Shown here: positions 36,581 to 48,745 of the stretch, one piece after another
Layout of the letters: each line of letters starts with the position of its first letter
Numbering within the stretch: the first letter of the stretch is position 1
DNA from: Maea johnstoni
Taxonomy: Eukaryota; Annelida; Polychaeta; Spionida; Magelonidae
Reading direction: 5' to 3'
Length of the DNA: 64,000 bases
NCBI GenBank assembly: GCA_963942565.1
Contig: OZ012693.1
Location: forward strand, 440,684-504,683
Notes under the pieces: generated by a model
Seen by the model: only the letters and a program-made list of their open reading frames with translations
What the model was told of the DNA's origin: nothing
Databases searched by the model: none
Position numbers and translations under genes: made by a program

Positions 36581-37444
36581 AATATGACGCTGGCATGGCC
36601 AGGAAGCGAGCGAAGCTTTGGATAATCATTTTTTTTACTTCTGACCAAAATACAGCATTGATTGACCGTAAATTAATGGCATACAAAACATTACGATTTT
36701 AAACTGTCTTAAAATTTATATTTCGCAACTGATTTTGACAAGAATTCGATGGCCAGTAGAATGAATTCTGGCGGCTCTATCGATCTAAACCGCATTAAAA
36801 TTGACCCACGGACAGGCGAGAAATTCAGTTTTAACTTGGATATAGTAGCGGCCACGGCGTGGTATGACCAGGAAGCGAGACGAGAATTGAGCCACGGACG
36901 GGCGAGAAATTCAGTTTTAACGTGGATATACATGTAGTAGCGGCCACTTTCATTCATATTTCGCAACTGATTTTGACGAGAATGCAATGGCCAGTACGAT
37001 GAATTCTGGCGGTTCTATCGATCTAAACCGCAATTGTCAGTAGAATGACCTCAGGCGGTTCTAAACTGCATTCGAATTGAGCCACGGACGGGCGAGAAAT
37101 TAAGTTTTAACGTGGATATACATGTAGAAGCGGCCACTTTCATTCACGCACGTGCATTCATGCATTTCATCCAATGGGATGAAATGTAAGTGTTTGGTAT
37201 TGTTGTACTGCACATTACGTCATTGTCGACCAATAAAATCGGTCGTTACTTAACGCCTAAAGAAATCCTCCAGAAAGGAAGTCGTCCGCACGTTGAGTGA
37301 TATTGTTGTCCCGCACGTGGGACGGTGACAACTTTCTGGGTCCCTGTATGTATTTCTTATAGTGACGTCATATACACTCACGCGCAATTGAGGGATTGCG
37401 AGGCTTCGCGAAAGGCCTACGGCCTTTCGAGCTTCGCTCGCTAA
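36581..37444 (+). mobile_element. Helentron-like (HINE) unit, type A
   Basis: The 5' end is TATGACGCTGGCATGGCCAG followed by GCGAGCGAAGC. The 3' end has a hairpin (CGAAAGGCCTACGGCCTTTC), then GCTTCGCTCGC and CTAA. The 5' and 3' subterminal 11-mers are exact inverted repeats. A terminal hairpin about 11 nt before CTAA plus subterminal inverted repeats is the plan of Helentron-type non-autonomous elements. The body holds monomers with a GCGGTT...AACCGC stem. No Rep/helicase frame is present. Confidence 0.55.
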
Positions 37445-37542
37445 TATGACGCTGGCATGGCCAGGAAGCGAGCGAAGCTTTGGGTTTAGATTTTTATTTT
37501 AATTCTGACCAAAATTCCTTATTCATTTATGAATATTCAATA
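37445..37542 (+). mobile_element. HINE 5' fragment, type A
   Basis: A 5' end of type A (GCGAGCGAAGC) starts directly after the CTAA of the preceding unit and is cut short by the next unit, so units are stacked head to tail. Confidence 0.5.
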
Positions 37543-40053
37543 ATATGATGCTGGCATGGCCAGGAAGCGAGCGCGAATCTTCAAATGATTTCATATGTTT
37601 TTGTTCTGACAATAAGATTAATTGTATGAAATTACTACGATTTCAACCTGTCGCAAAATCATCATTTTGTCATAGGTTTAAGAGAGCAGTAAAAGGCTAG
37701 TAGAACGAATTGTGAGGTTTTGAAATTTAAAACCTGGCGAGTAATTTATTTTTGCCGTAAACATTGAGTCCACTACTGTGGAAATTTTTTCCGCTACTAA
37801 AGATGTCATAAAACTTACTAAGATTTCAACCTTACCCAGAATCTCCCTTTCGTTACAGATTAAAAAACAAATTTTAAAGCATGTAGAAGGGATTGTGGCG
37901 GTTCTAACAAGCCAAACTGCATTAAAGTAGACCTATGGAAAGGCGAAGCTTCTCATGATTTCATTTCATCCTGACCAAATGATAGCATAGATTTTTGCAG
38001 TAAACATTGAGTCCACCACTGTGGCAATTTTTCCAACTTCTAATGAGGACATAAAAAATCACTAACAATTTTAACTGCATTAGAATTGACCCACGGAAAG
38101 GCGAGTAATTCATTTTACCGTGAACATTGAGTCCATCACTGTGGCAACTTTAACCACTACTTAAGATGGCATAAAACTTACTAAGATTTCAACCATTCGC
38201 AAAATCTTCATTTCGCAACCAATTTTAAAAGCAAATTGAGAACCATGTAGAAGAAATTATGGCGATTCTAACCATCTACACCGCATTAAAATTGACCCAT
38301 GGAAAGGCGTAGCGTCAGATGATTTCATTTCATACTGACAAAATATAGCATAGATTCAGCGAAACAAATTGGCATAAAAATTACTAAGATTTCAACCTGT
38401 CGGAAAATTTTCATTTCTCAACAGATTTGAAAGCAAATTGTATGTATTGTATTGTATGTTTATTGACGGAAAAAACGATTTTTTACAGTCATACAAAACA
38501 AAATAAATATGTAACAACACATTAAACAAATAGCTTATTCAGCCGAACAAATATGTTAACTAAATTAAATAACTTAGACGACTTAAATAACTGAAGTACA
38601 GAACAGCCATTAAGTAAAAAATAAAAGAAGAAACGAAACAACCAAGAACCGAGATCGTTGACATAACTAATACAGAGGAACAGTAAAGTAAGCTTTTAAC
38701 TTATGCCATAGCATACCCGCTTAAGGCCAGGCAGAGGAAGGAGAAAAGAACACATGACAATTATAAACACAAAATTAAAAAGAAGGGAAAAGAAAGTTTT
38801 ATACATATAAGGTTAGATAGTTTAGTACTTTATGGATACATTATGTACATTCGAAAGGAGCAGAACCAGTATTTACTCATGAAGGATGGTCAAGCTGTTA
38901 TTTCTTTCATTATTTTTTGAGAAGCATGTAGATGAACAAGGCGGTTCTAACGATTTAAACCACATTAAGATTGACCAACGGAAAGGCGTTGCTTTGGATG
39001 ATTTCATTTCATACTGACCAAGCATTGAATCAGCGAAAAGAATTGGCATTAAAACCACAACGATTTCGAACTGTCGCAAAATCCTCATTTCACAACAGAT
39101 TTGAGAGAGAATTAGACGGCAGGTAGAATGAGTTGTGGCGGCTTTAATGCTCCAAACCGCATTAAAATTGAGCGACGGAAAAGCGAGTATTCATAAATGT
39201 ATTTTTACTGTTCAACAGCATAGATTTATCGAAATGAATTGGCATAAAATTACAACAATTTCAACCTGTCGCAAAATCTTCATTTCTCAACAGATTTGAA
39301 AGCAAACTGAGAAGCATATAGAAGAACTTGTGGCGGTTCTAACGATTTAAACCGCATTAAAATTGACCCACGGAAAGGCGTAGCTTCGGATGATTTCATT
39401 TCATACTGAGCAAAAGATAGCATAGATCGAGCGGAAAAAAATGCAATAAAAATTACTACGATTTCAACCTGTCGCAAAATCTTTTTTTCTGAACAGATAT
39501 AAAAGAGAATCTCAGGACAAGTAGAATAAATTGTGGCAGTTTTAACGATACAAACCACATTAAAATCGACGTATGGAAAGGCAAGTTATTGTTACAGTGA
39601 ACATATAGCTTTCCTCTGTGGCTTTCCCCGCTGATATACCGGTATTCATGACGTCGCGTACTTGTTACTTTGTTTCACAGTTGCGCGTGGTGACTGATCA
39701 GCAAACAAACGCTATGTTGATACAGTTTAACGGAGACAGTCCACATTTATTACGTGTCAGACAAAGCAATGTTCAAATCATGACAGGATCTGGAGGCAAA
39801 ATGTGCTCTTAAAGCAAAAGGTGATGTTCATTTCCCAGACTTCCCTGAAAATCACGCATGCGTCACCGGATGTACCAAAAAGGTACTTCCGTTTACGCGC
39901 GTGAGACCGCATTGTTGGCACCTCAAAACTTTTCTGGTCCACATACAGATTGTATATATACATTGTATCTACTTTACATACACACACGTACGTTACATGA
40001 ATGCTCGCTTGCGCTAGCTGCACTTCGTGCAGCAGCGCTGGCGCGCTCGCTAA
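37543..40053 (+). mobile_element. HINE unit, type B, with satellite body
   Basis: The 5' subterminal motif is GCGAGCGCGAA. The 3' end has the hairpin GCTGCAC-TTC-GTGCAGC, then GGCGCGCTCGC and CTAA, so here too the two ends match each other but differ from type A. The interior is a diverged tandem array with a monomer of about 200 bp (for example 39261 to 39464) that includes GATTTCAACCTGTCGCAAAA and AAATTGACCCACGGAAAGGC. A LINE fragment (38441-38916) interrupts one monomer. Confidence 0.55.
38441..38916 (-). mobile_element. 5'-truncated LINE inserted in a satellite monomer
   Basis: On the minus strand the fragment ends in the AAAAAA-TCG-TTTTTT hairpin, CCGTCAATAAACATAC and an ATACAAT-type tail. 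The satellite monomer is cut after AAAGCAAATTG and resumes with AGAAGCATGTAGA at 38920, which fixes both edges. Its 3' layout matches the full-length LINE at 5005, but the hairpin sequence differs. No coding part is left. Confidence 0.75.
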
Positions 40054-41850
40054 TATGATGCTGGCATGGCCAGGAAGCGAGCGCGAAGCTATGGATGATT
40101 TCATTTTTTTGGTCCTGATCATAAGATTAATTGTATTCATACTACGATTTCAACCTGTCGAAAAATAATCATTTTGTAACAGATTTAAGAGAGCAGTTAA
40201 AGGCTACTAGAACGAATTGTGAGGTTTTGAAATTTGGAACCTGGCGAGTAACTTAATTTTGCCGTAAACATTGAGTCCATCACTGTGGCAACTTTTCTCC
40301 CTACTAAAGATGTCATAAAACTCACTAAGATTTCAACCTTTTCCTGAATCTTCATTTTGCTACAGATTTAAAAGCAAATAAAAGATATAAAAGAGAAGGA
40401 GAATAAATATAGAGGAAATTGTGGCGATTCTAACGATCTACACTGCACTTAAATTGACCCACGGAAAGTCGTATCTTCGGATGAGACCAAAAGATAACAG
40501 GTTGAGCGAAAAAAAATGGCATAAAAATTACAGCAATTTCAACCTGTCGCAAAATCTTTATTTCTCAACAGATTTGAAAGCAAATTAAGAAGCATGTACA
40601 GGAAATTGTGACAGATCTAATGTCAACCGCATTAATATTGACCCACGGAAACGTAGCTTTGGATGTTTTCATTTCATAATGACCAAATGATAGCTTAGAT
40701 TGAGCGAAAAAAATTGGCATTAAAATTACAGCGATTTCAACCTGTCGCAAAATCATTTCTCAACAGATTTGAAAGCAAATTGAGAAGCCTGTCGAGATAA
40801 ATGTGGGGGTTCTAACGATTTAAGCCGCATTAAAATTGACCCACGGGAAGGCGTAGTTTCGGAGTATGTTTATTCATACTGACCAAAAGATAGCATAGAT
40901 TGAGCGAAAAAGAATTGGCGTAGAAATTACAACGATTTCAACCTGTCGCAAAATCTTAATTTCTCAACATTTTTGAAAGCAAGTTGAGAAGCATTGACCA
41001 AAAGATAGCATAGATTGAGCGAAAAGATTGGCACAAAAATTACAACGATTTCAACCTGTCTCAAAATCTTCAATTCTCAACAGATTTAAAAAGCAAATTT
41101 AGAAGCATGTAGAAGAAATTGTGGCGGTTCCAACGATTTAAACCGCATCAAAATTGACCCACGGGAAGGCGTAGGTCCGGATGATTTCATTTCATACTGA
41201 CCATAAGATAGCATAGATTGAGCGAAAAAATTGGCATACAACTTACGAATTCAACCTGTCGCAAAATCTTCATTTTTCAACAGATTTGAAAGAGATTCTC
41301 AGGACAAGTAGAATGAATCGTGGCTGTGCCAACGATTTAAACCAAATTAAGATAGACCCATGGAAAGGCAATTTATTATTACTGTGAACATATAGCTTTC
41401 CCCCGTGGCCTTCCCTGTTTCCGCGCTGATAAAATCATGACGTCGCGTAAGCATTTGTTACTTTGTATCACGCGCGTGGTACCTGATCGTCAAACAAACG
41501 CTATGTTGATACAATTTAACGGAGACAGTCCATGTTTATTACGTGACAGACAAAGTAATGTTCAAATCTTGGATAGATCTGGCTGCAAAATATGTTTGTA
41601 GATGGCGATACTTTATCCCAGAATTCCCTGAAACTTACGCATGCGTGACCGGATATACCACAATGGTACGTCACATCCGGTCGTTCAGCGGTCCCTCAAA
41701 ACTTTTCTGGTACACATACAGATTAGATATATACATTGTATATACATTATATATACATTGTATCTACATATGTGTACATACACCTACGTTACATGAATGC
41801 TCGCTTGCGCTAGCTGCACTTCGTGCAGCGGCGCTGGCGCGCTCGCTATT
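40054..41850 (+). mobile_element. HINE unit, type B, second copy
   Basis: It starts directly at the CTAA of the previous unit with TATGATGCTGGCATGGCCAG and GCGAGCGCGAAGC. It ends with the same GTGCAGC hairpin and GGCGCGCTCGC, then CTAT. The body again is a monomer array of about 200 bp, less regular toward the right. Confidence 0.5.
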
Positions 41851-43338
41851 AATTATGAATATTAAAAAATGTCTTTTTGTCCACTTTTACATGCCATATT
41901 AGTCACCACATACCATTAAATTCAAATAATGAGTGCTCCCTTGAAAGTGCTAAAGGAAGACAGATAATCAGTTTGCACAAAAAGAGGCGACAAAATATTC
42001 AAAAAAAATTCTTCTGTTTTTGGAAAACGGTGGAATTTTTTTTTGGAATGACAGTTGAGAAAAAAAATAGATTTTTTTTCTGCCGTTCACACTTGCACCA
42101 TCGTACATGTACAGCATTGATTGACCGTAAATTAATGGCATACAAATTATTACGATTTCAAACTCGCAAAACTTACATTTCGCAACCGATTTTAACGAGA
42201 ATTCAATGGCCAGTAGAATGAATTCTGGCGGTTCTAACGATTTAAACCGCATTAAAATTGACCCACGGACAGGCGAGAAATTAAGTTTTAACGTGGGTAT
42301 GGTAGCATGGCCAGGAAGCGAGCGAAGCTTTGGATTATATCATCATTTTTTTTTACTTCTGACCAAAATACAGCATTGAAATTAATGGCACACAAAACAT
42401 TACGATTTTAAACTGTCTTAAAATTTATATTTCGCAACTGATTTTGACGAGAATTCAATGGCCAGTAGAATGAATTCTGGCGGTTCTATCGATCTAAACC
42501 GCATTAAAATTGACCCACGGACAGACGAGAAATTCAGTTTTAACTTGGATATAGTAGTGGCCACGGCTTGGTATGGCCAGGAAGCGACTGAGCCGAGAAT
42601 TGAGCCACGGACGGGCGAGAAATTAAGTTTTAACGTGGATATACATGTAGTAGCGGCCACTTTCATTCATATTTCGCAACTGATTTTGACGAGAATTCAA
42701 TGACCAGTACAATGAATTCTGGCGGTTCTATCGATCTAAACCGCAATGGTCAGTAGAATGAATTCAGGCGGTTCTAAACTGCATTAGAATTGAATTGCAT
42801 TCATATTTCGCACGGCAACTGATTTTGACGAGAATTCAATGGCCAGTACAATGAATTCTGGCGGTTCTATCGATCTAAACCGCAATGGTCAGTAGAATGA
42901 ATTCAGGCGGTTCTAAACTGCATTCGAATTGAGCCACGGACGGGCGAGAAATTAAGTTTTAACGTGGATATACATGTAGAAGCGGCCACTTTCATTCACG
43001 CACGTGCATTCATGCATTTCATCCAATGGGATGAAATGTAAGTGTTTGGTATTGTTGTACTGCACATTACGTCATTGTCGACCAATGAAATCGGTCGTTA
43101 CTTAACGCCTAAAGAAATCCTCCAGAAAGGAAGTCGTCCGCACGTTGAGTGATATTGTTGTCCCGCACGTTGGACGATATTGTTGTCCCGCACGTGGGAC
43201 GGTGACAACTTTCTCGGTCCGTGTATGTATTTCTTATAGTGATAGTGACGTCATATACACTCATATACACACACGCGCAATTGAGGGATTGCGAGGCTTC
43301 GCGAAAGGCCTACGGCCTTTCGAGCTTCGCTCGCTATT
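41851..43338 (+). repeat. 1.49-kb tandem unit, type A ends (copy 1)
   Basis: The unit contains an AT-rich leader (41851-42300), then a type A core starting GCATGGCCAGGAAGCGAGCG near 42305, and ends with the CGAAAGGCCT hairpin and GCTTCGCTCGCTAT. It is nearly identical to 43339-44900. Frames over it are period effects. Confidence 0.85.
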
Positions 43339-44900
43339 AATTATGAATATTAAAAAATGTCTTTTTGTCCACTTTTATATGCCATATTGGTCACCACATA
43401 CCATTAAATTCAAATAATGAGTGCTCCCTTGAAAGTGCTAAAGGAAGACAGATAATCAGTTTGCACAAAAAGAGGCGACAAAATATTCAAAAAAAAAATT
43501 CTTCTGTTTTTGGAAAACGGTGGAATTTTTTTTTGGAATGACAGTTGAGAAAAAAAATAGATTTTTTTTTCTGCCGTTCACACTTGCACCATCGTACATG
43601 TACAGCATTGATTGACCGTAAATTAATGGCATACAAATTATTTCGATTTCAAACTCGCAAAACTTACATTTCGCAACCGATTTTAACGAGAATTCAATGG
43701 CCAGTAGAATGAATTCTGGCGGTTCTAACGATTTAAACCGCATTAAAACTGACCCACGGACAGGCGAGAAATTAAGTTTTAACGTGGGTATGGTAGCATG
43801 GCCAGGATGCGAGCGAAGCTTTGGATTATATCATCATTTTTTTTTTACTTCTGACCAAAATACAGCATTGAAATTAATGGCATACAAAACATTACGATTT
43901 TAAACTGTCTTAAAATTTATATTTCGCAACTGATTTTGACGAGAATTCAATGGCCAGTAGAATGAATTCTGGCGGTTCTATCGATCTAAACCGCATTAAA
44001 ATTGACCCACGGACAGGCGAGAAATTTAGTTTTAACTTGGATATAGTAGTGGCCACGGCTTGGTATGGCCAGGAAGCGACTGAGCCGAGAATTGAGCCAC
44101 GGACGGGCGAGAAATTCAGTTTTAACGTGGATATACATGTAGTAGCGGCCACTTTCATTCATATTTCGCAACTGATTTTGACGAGAATTCAATGGCCAGT
44201 ACAATGAATTCTGGCGGTTCTATCGATCTAAACCGCAATGGTCAGTAGAATGAATTCAGGCGGTTCTAAACTGCATTAGAATTGAATTGCATTCATATTT
44301 CGCACGGCAACTGATTTTGACGAGAATTCAATGGCCAGTACAATGAGAAATTATAATTGAATTGCATTCATATTTCGCAACTGATTTTGACGAGAATTCA
44401 GTGGCCAGTACAATGAATTCTGGCGGATCTATCGATCTAAACCGTAATGGTCAGTAGAATGAATTCAGGCGGTTCTAAACTGCATTCGAATTGAGCCACG
44501 GACGGGCGAGAAATTAAGTTTTAACGTGGATATACATGTAGAAGCGGCCACTTTCATTCACGCACGTGCATTCATGCATTTCATCCAATGGGATGACATG
44601 TAAGTGTTTGGTATTGTTGCACTGCACATTACGTCATTGTCGACCAATGAAATCGGTCGTTACTTAACGCCTAAAGAAATCCTCCAGAAAGGAAGTCGTC
44701 CGCACGTTGAGTGATATTGTTGTCCCGCACGTTGGACGATATTGTTGTCCCGCACGTGGGACGGTGACAACTTTCTCGGTCCGTGTATGTATTTCTTATA
44801 GTGATAGTGACGTTATATACACTCATATACACACACGCGCAATTGAGGGATTGCGAGGCTTCGCGAAAGGCCTACGGCCTTTCGAGCTTCGCTCGCTATT
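43339..44900 (+). repeat. 1.56-kb tandem unit, type A ends (copy 2)
   Basis: Near-identical to the preceding unit, with about 75 extra bp from one additional partial monomer near 44310-44390. It ends at GCTTCGCTCGCTATTAGC. The very low divergence points to a recent tandem duplication. Confidence 0.85.
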
Positions 44901-45939
44901 AGCGATGTATCACGTACGTTTAATACATACTAGATAGTAGGTAGTACATAAAGTACTTAACATATATATATATATTTTTGAGTATATACAGATAGTATGG
45001 GTAAAGATAATATGGAAAGATATGTACAGATAAGGGAGAGTTGCGGACTCCAAACTTTTAACATAGTAATATATCTAAATGACATACAGGTAAATAGGTA
45101 GGACTATACACTCACTCGTTAAAACTGTTCTACTAAGAGAGTTTATATATAGTCTAATAAGTGAGTAATATGGAATTAGGTTTATCTTCACTTTCCTGCC
45201 ATATCAGACTGCGTATAGTGACTAGACGTCTTTTAATTGACAATGCGAATTTCTTTAAGTTGCAAGACTTCCATAAGAATTAATGTAATCAGGGTCCACT
45301 GGGTAACACTGCTATTGCAGTGGTTCACATGCAATCTTAGTCATCGTTGGACCATGTGCAATATCAACGCCTGAAAATGACAACACCCAGTACATATGTT
45401 GATGACAGAGTATATTCTCTGATACAGGCAATGCGCCGACTACACCATGTACTATTAGCTAGTATCATTTTGAAATATGTCTGAAGCAGGATTTTAACCC
45501 CTTATGATTAATCATAACTCTCACCATTGACTTATAGTTAAAAGAGACATATACGAGTACTAATACGACATTGGAAAACATATTTCGTCACTTCTCAACT
45601 TACCACTGGACCTTTAGCAATAGATACAACGCCTGCCCTAAGATCCCGTACGAAAAGACTATGTGTTATGCATAATTGAAGAATATGCATAATTTTCGCA
45701 TAAGTTATGCATAATTTATGGATAAATTATGGAAAACTTACGCATTTCCTGCCTGTTGGGAGGTAGATAACCCGAAGGAAACCCATAAAAAAGGGGCAGG
45801 ATACACATAAAATAAAAAAAAACACGAAAAATATTATGCATATTTCGCAATCAGCAAAATATGCATAAAATATGCATAAAAAACAAGGAGGAAAGACGAA
45901 ATTATGTGTTTACTATGCGAATATTATGCATAACCTATG
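44901..45939. other. No gene recognised; TATGCATAA-rich toward the gap
   Basis: AT-rich DNA. From about 45660 the motif TATGCATAA and related forms recur irregularly up to the gap, suggesting that a simple AT-rich satellite caused the assembly break. Confidence 0.5.
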
Positions 45940-46139
45940 NNNNNNNNNNNNNNNNNNNNNNNNNNNNNNNNNNNNNNNNNNNNNNNNNNNNNNNNNNNNN
46001 NNNNNNNNNNNNNNNNNNNNNNNNNNNNNNNNNNNNNNNNNNNNNNNNNNNNNNNNNNNNNNNNNNNNNNNNNNNNNNNNNNNNNNNNNNNNNNNNNNNN
46101 NNNNNNNNNNNNNNNNNNNNNNNNNNNNNNNNNNNNNNN
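45940..46139. other. Assembly gap (200 N)
   Basis: Exactly 200 N, probably a default size. It separates the satellite-rich part from the element to the right. Confidence 0.99.
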
Positions 46140-46580
46140 CTCAAGCTAAGTGCTAATGCGCTGAGGGACACTCCTCAACGTTAAAGATAACTAATTTGAG
46201 ACCATTTCCATCGATTACCCAACGTATCAACACCAATAAACGGCAATGTACTTAAGTTTAATTAATGCTATTCATAATTCATTACGAATACATCAGTATC
46301 TCATGATTTCAGGCATTGTCTAATCACACATTATGTCACTGAATTTATGTAACACTTACTCGGTGTTGATTCAGACTGCAATTTCTTATTTCTGTCAACA
46401 TGTTATCGAAGATACTCATCTTATAGCTAACTGCACATTATATATTTCTAGCAGATCTAGTATTTAATGGAATGAATATTAGAGAGATGTTGTGTTTCAA
46501 TCCGCACAGGTTATGTCTGTAAGTAAGGTTACGCGTATCTTACTAGTATAGGAAGGTATATACAATATGCAGGAGTAGTA
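46140..46580. other. No feature recognised
   Basis: AT-rich DNA between the gap and a hairpin. It may contain the edge of the large element, but no terminal repeat could be identified. Confidence 0.4.
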
Positions 46581-46664
46581 TATAGACAGGGCATTTCTAG
46601 AACCGATAGGTTCAGAAATGCATGCATTTCTAGAACCATTAATTCTAGAAATGCCCTGTCTATA
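46581..46664. repeat. Perfect 22-bp-arm inverted repeat
   Basis: The arms TATAGACAGGGCATTTCTAG (plus AA) at 46581-46602 and their exact complement at 46643-46664 enclose 40 bp. A second, imperfect inverted pair lies within the loop around ATGCATGCAT. It is next to the coding block of the large element; the function is unknown. Confidence 0.93.
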
Positions 46665-46979
46665 AGATATATGAAAAAGTCTAAAATGTTTATAGTGCAC
46701 AAAGTACTGCAAAGCAAATATTTTTGTTGGTAATGTTTAATGATATAAGTCGTTCATGTACAATGTATGTAGTGTACCTTCCTCACAGGTGTGAGCAAAG
46801 TTTTGAATATGCTCAATTCGTTTTGATGCAATTCATGAAATGTTCATTTTCAAAGCACATTCAAGAGCACCTGAAAAATCCTAAGCGAGACCTCTTTACT
46901 TCACTATGAACAAGTTTCACAAAGATCTGAAAGGTTGGCTGCTCCTCAGGGAATATGAATCTTCTGCATCCAAAGGAGG
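46665..46979. other. No feature recognised
   Basis: AT-rich DNA before the first open frame of the large element. Confidence 0.4.
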
Positions 46980-47543
46980 TTAAACTTGCTTAGCAAATAA
47001 CCTGAAGTTAGTCATATAGTATGCTATGTAAAGTCCTTCATATCTATTTTTCCTTTTGATCCTCAGACAGTCTGACGATAAAAGATCCAGCAAATCATAA
47101 TTCATCTTTATGCGAGAAAATCCAAGATATTCAACTGCATGCATTAATCTATCCAGTTGCACATAATACTTTCTCCCATATGGTAACGGAAGATAGCCTC
47201 CATTGTGGTGATAAAGCAGAAAGTATTCTTCTGAAGAGAAGAGATGGTCTGGTAGTTCCACCACAACAAATCCTGGAGTTGTTTGTATCAGCGGGGATTG
47301 CTGGTTATACATGTTGATGTAGAGACGGAACAGTGGTATCTGTTCCAAAGCATGGTGAATTGTTTCTTTGGTAATTATATGGACAACTCTATTGTGTAGT
47401 TTGACTAGTAATCCAACATTGTTGAAGTGTAAACCGTCAAGTTCGTATTCTCCCCAGTTGAGTGACATGATCATAGTAAGATGTATCTTGAACCTCATCT
47501 CAGGTATAATATTCAAAGATATTACAATAGTAGGCCTGTTCAT
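46980..47543 (-). CDS. Unrecognised frame at the element's 3' side
   Basis: A 187-codon frame with no domain I recognise, in the same orientation and base composition as the neighbouring element genes. It is separated from the dUTPase-like pair by about 1.1 kb without genes. It is rich in Leu, Tyr and His. It may belong to the element or be captured cargo. Confidence 0.5.
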   Translation of the reverse strand: MNRPTIVISLNIIPEMRFKIHLTMIMSLNWGEYELDGLHFNNVGLLVKLHNRVVHIITKETIHHALEQIPLFRLYINMYNQQSPLIQTTPGFVVVELPDHLFSSEEYFLLYHHNGGYLPLPYGRKYYVQLDRLMHAVEYLGFSRIKMNYDLLDLLSSDCLRIKRKNRYEGLYIAYYMTNFRLFAKQV

Positions 47544-48500
47544 ACTGACATTATCTTGTTAATCATACTTTGAATAGCATTATTTTTCACCTATCACATA
47601 TTCCCGATATTAGGATTTATGTTATGCTAGATTTATATTTTGTTTGATAACCAAAATAGAGTTATGAAAGTCCTCATCACATACCAATGTAAATCAATAA
47701 AAAAAAAAAATAAAATATGTCTACAAACCATTTGTATCCAAGACAAACACAGGTGGAAAAGCAGAAAAGCAAAACCAGTAACAACACTTAACATTTTCTC
47801 TATTTATTTGAAAGCAACTCATCTAACATGATCTCATTCTAGCACAATATGAGCACATATGTTAATAACCTGTACTCTAAACCTTTAAATGCAGTTTGGT
47901 ACACACATAAACCTACATAAACCTATTCCTAGTTTATTCATTATACCTCTACATTACATTTGAACTAGAAGGCAAAATAGAAAAGCAATCTCATGTATAC
48001 TAAGTAAATGTTTAACTTTAATATCTAAAATTCTAGATTGGTCTGATACATGTCTGAGCGTAACTACATGGATATACATCTATATAAACCTAATTAAAAA
48101 GCTTACAATAGTGCTAATCATAAACGTTAATAAATGCTATAGCTTTAAGCGTAATACATATTTGATATAGTGATATACAATACATATAGAAGTAAACCCT
48201 TTAAGTGTATCATAGCTCTAATCAAAATTGTCAATCATCTTTATAGCATGTATAATCATATAGTGATAAAAAATACTATGAAATTTTGACCTACTTGGAA
48301 ATATTCTCCATATCAACTAAATCATACAATTCTAATGATGCTGAGTGCAAATCTAAAAGTGGATATATAAACCTAATGTATATGATTATATTTGATACAT
48401 ACATATATATATTTTTTAAGCATCTCTGTAGCATGCATTGTTACTATACAGAGATATGCAAACTCCTACAAAAATTCAATGATTACATATTAGAGTATAT
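47544..48500. other. Gene-free AT-rich stretch inside the element
   Basis: Very AT-rich, with scattered ATAAACCTA motifs. No coding frame was recognised. Confidence 0.5.
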
Positions 48501-48519
48501 ATAAATGAAAATTATATTG

Positions 48520-48745
48520 GACCTGGACAAAGCTAGGGCACCTTTGATTTCTATGGCACAGGACTAAGTCTAGGCTATTGCCATGCAGGAGTCATTGGTC
48601 TTTTATATGAGCTCTGGTATTACAATTAAAGCGTCATTGACCCAGGGCATTGGCTATGGTGCCTCTGAAGTCTTTGGTCCAGGTCTAGCTAGGGCATCGC
48701 CATTTTATAGTTATTGGTCCTGGACTAAGCCTTGGACATCTCCAA
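48520..48745. repeat. Degenerate repeat of about 40 bp
   Basis: Loose copies of TTGGTCCTGGACTAAGC and GGGCATTGCCAT-like sequence recur about every 39-41 bp (near 48591, 48632, 48671 and 48710). They reach into the 3' end of the adjacent dUTPase-like frame. Confidence 0.6.

Noticed and set aside
41543-41902. 119-codon frame in the satellite array, and similar frames at 42418-42703 and 43910-44207
   Set aside because: They follow satellite monomers and recur with the tandem units. No protein family is recognised.
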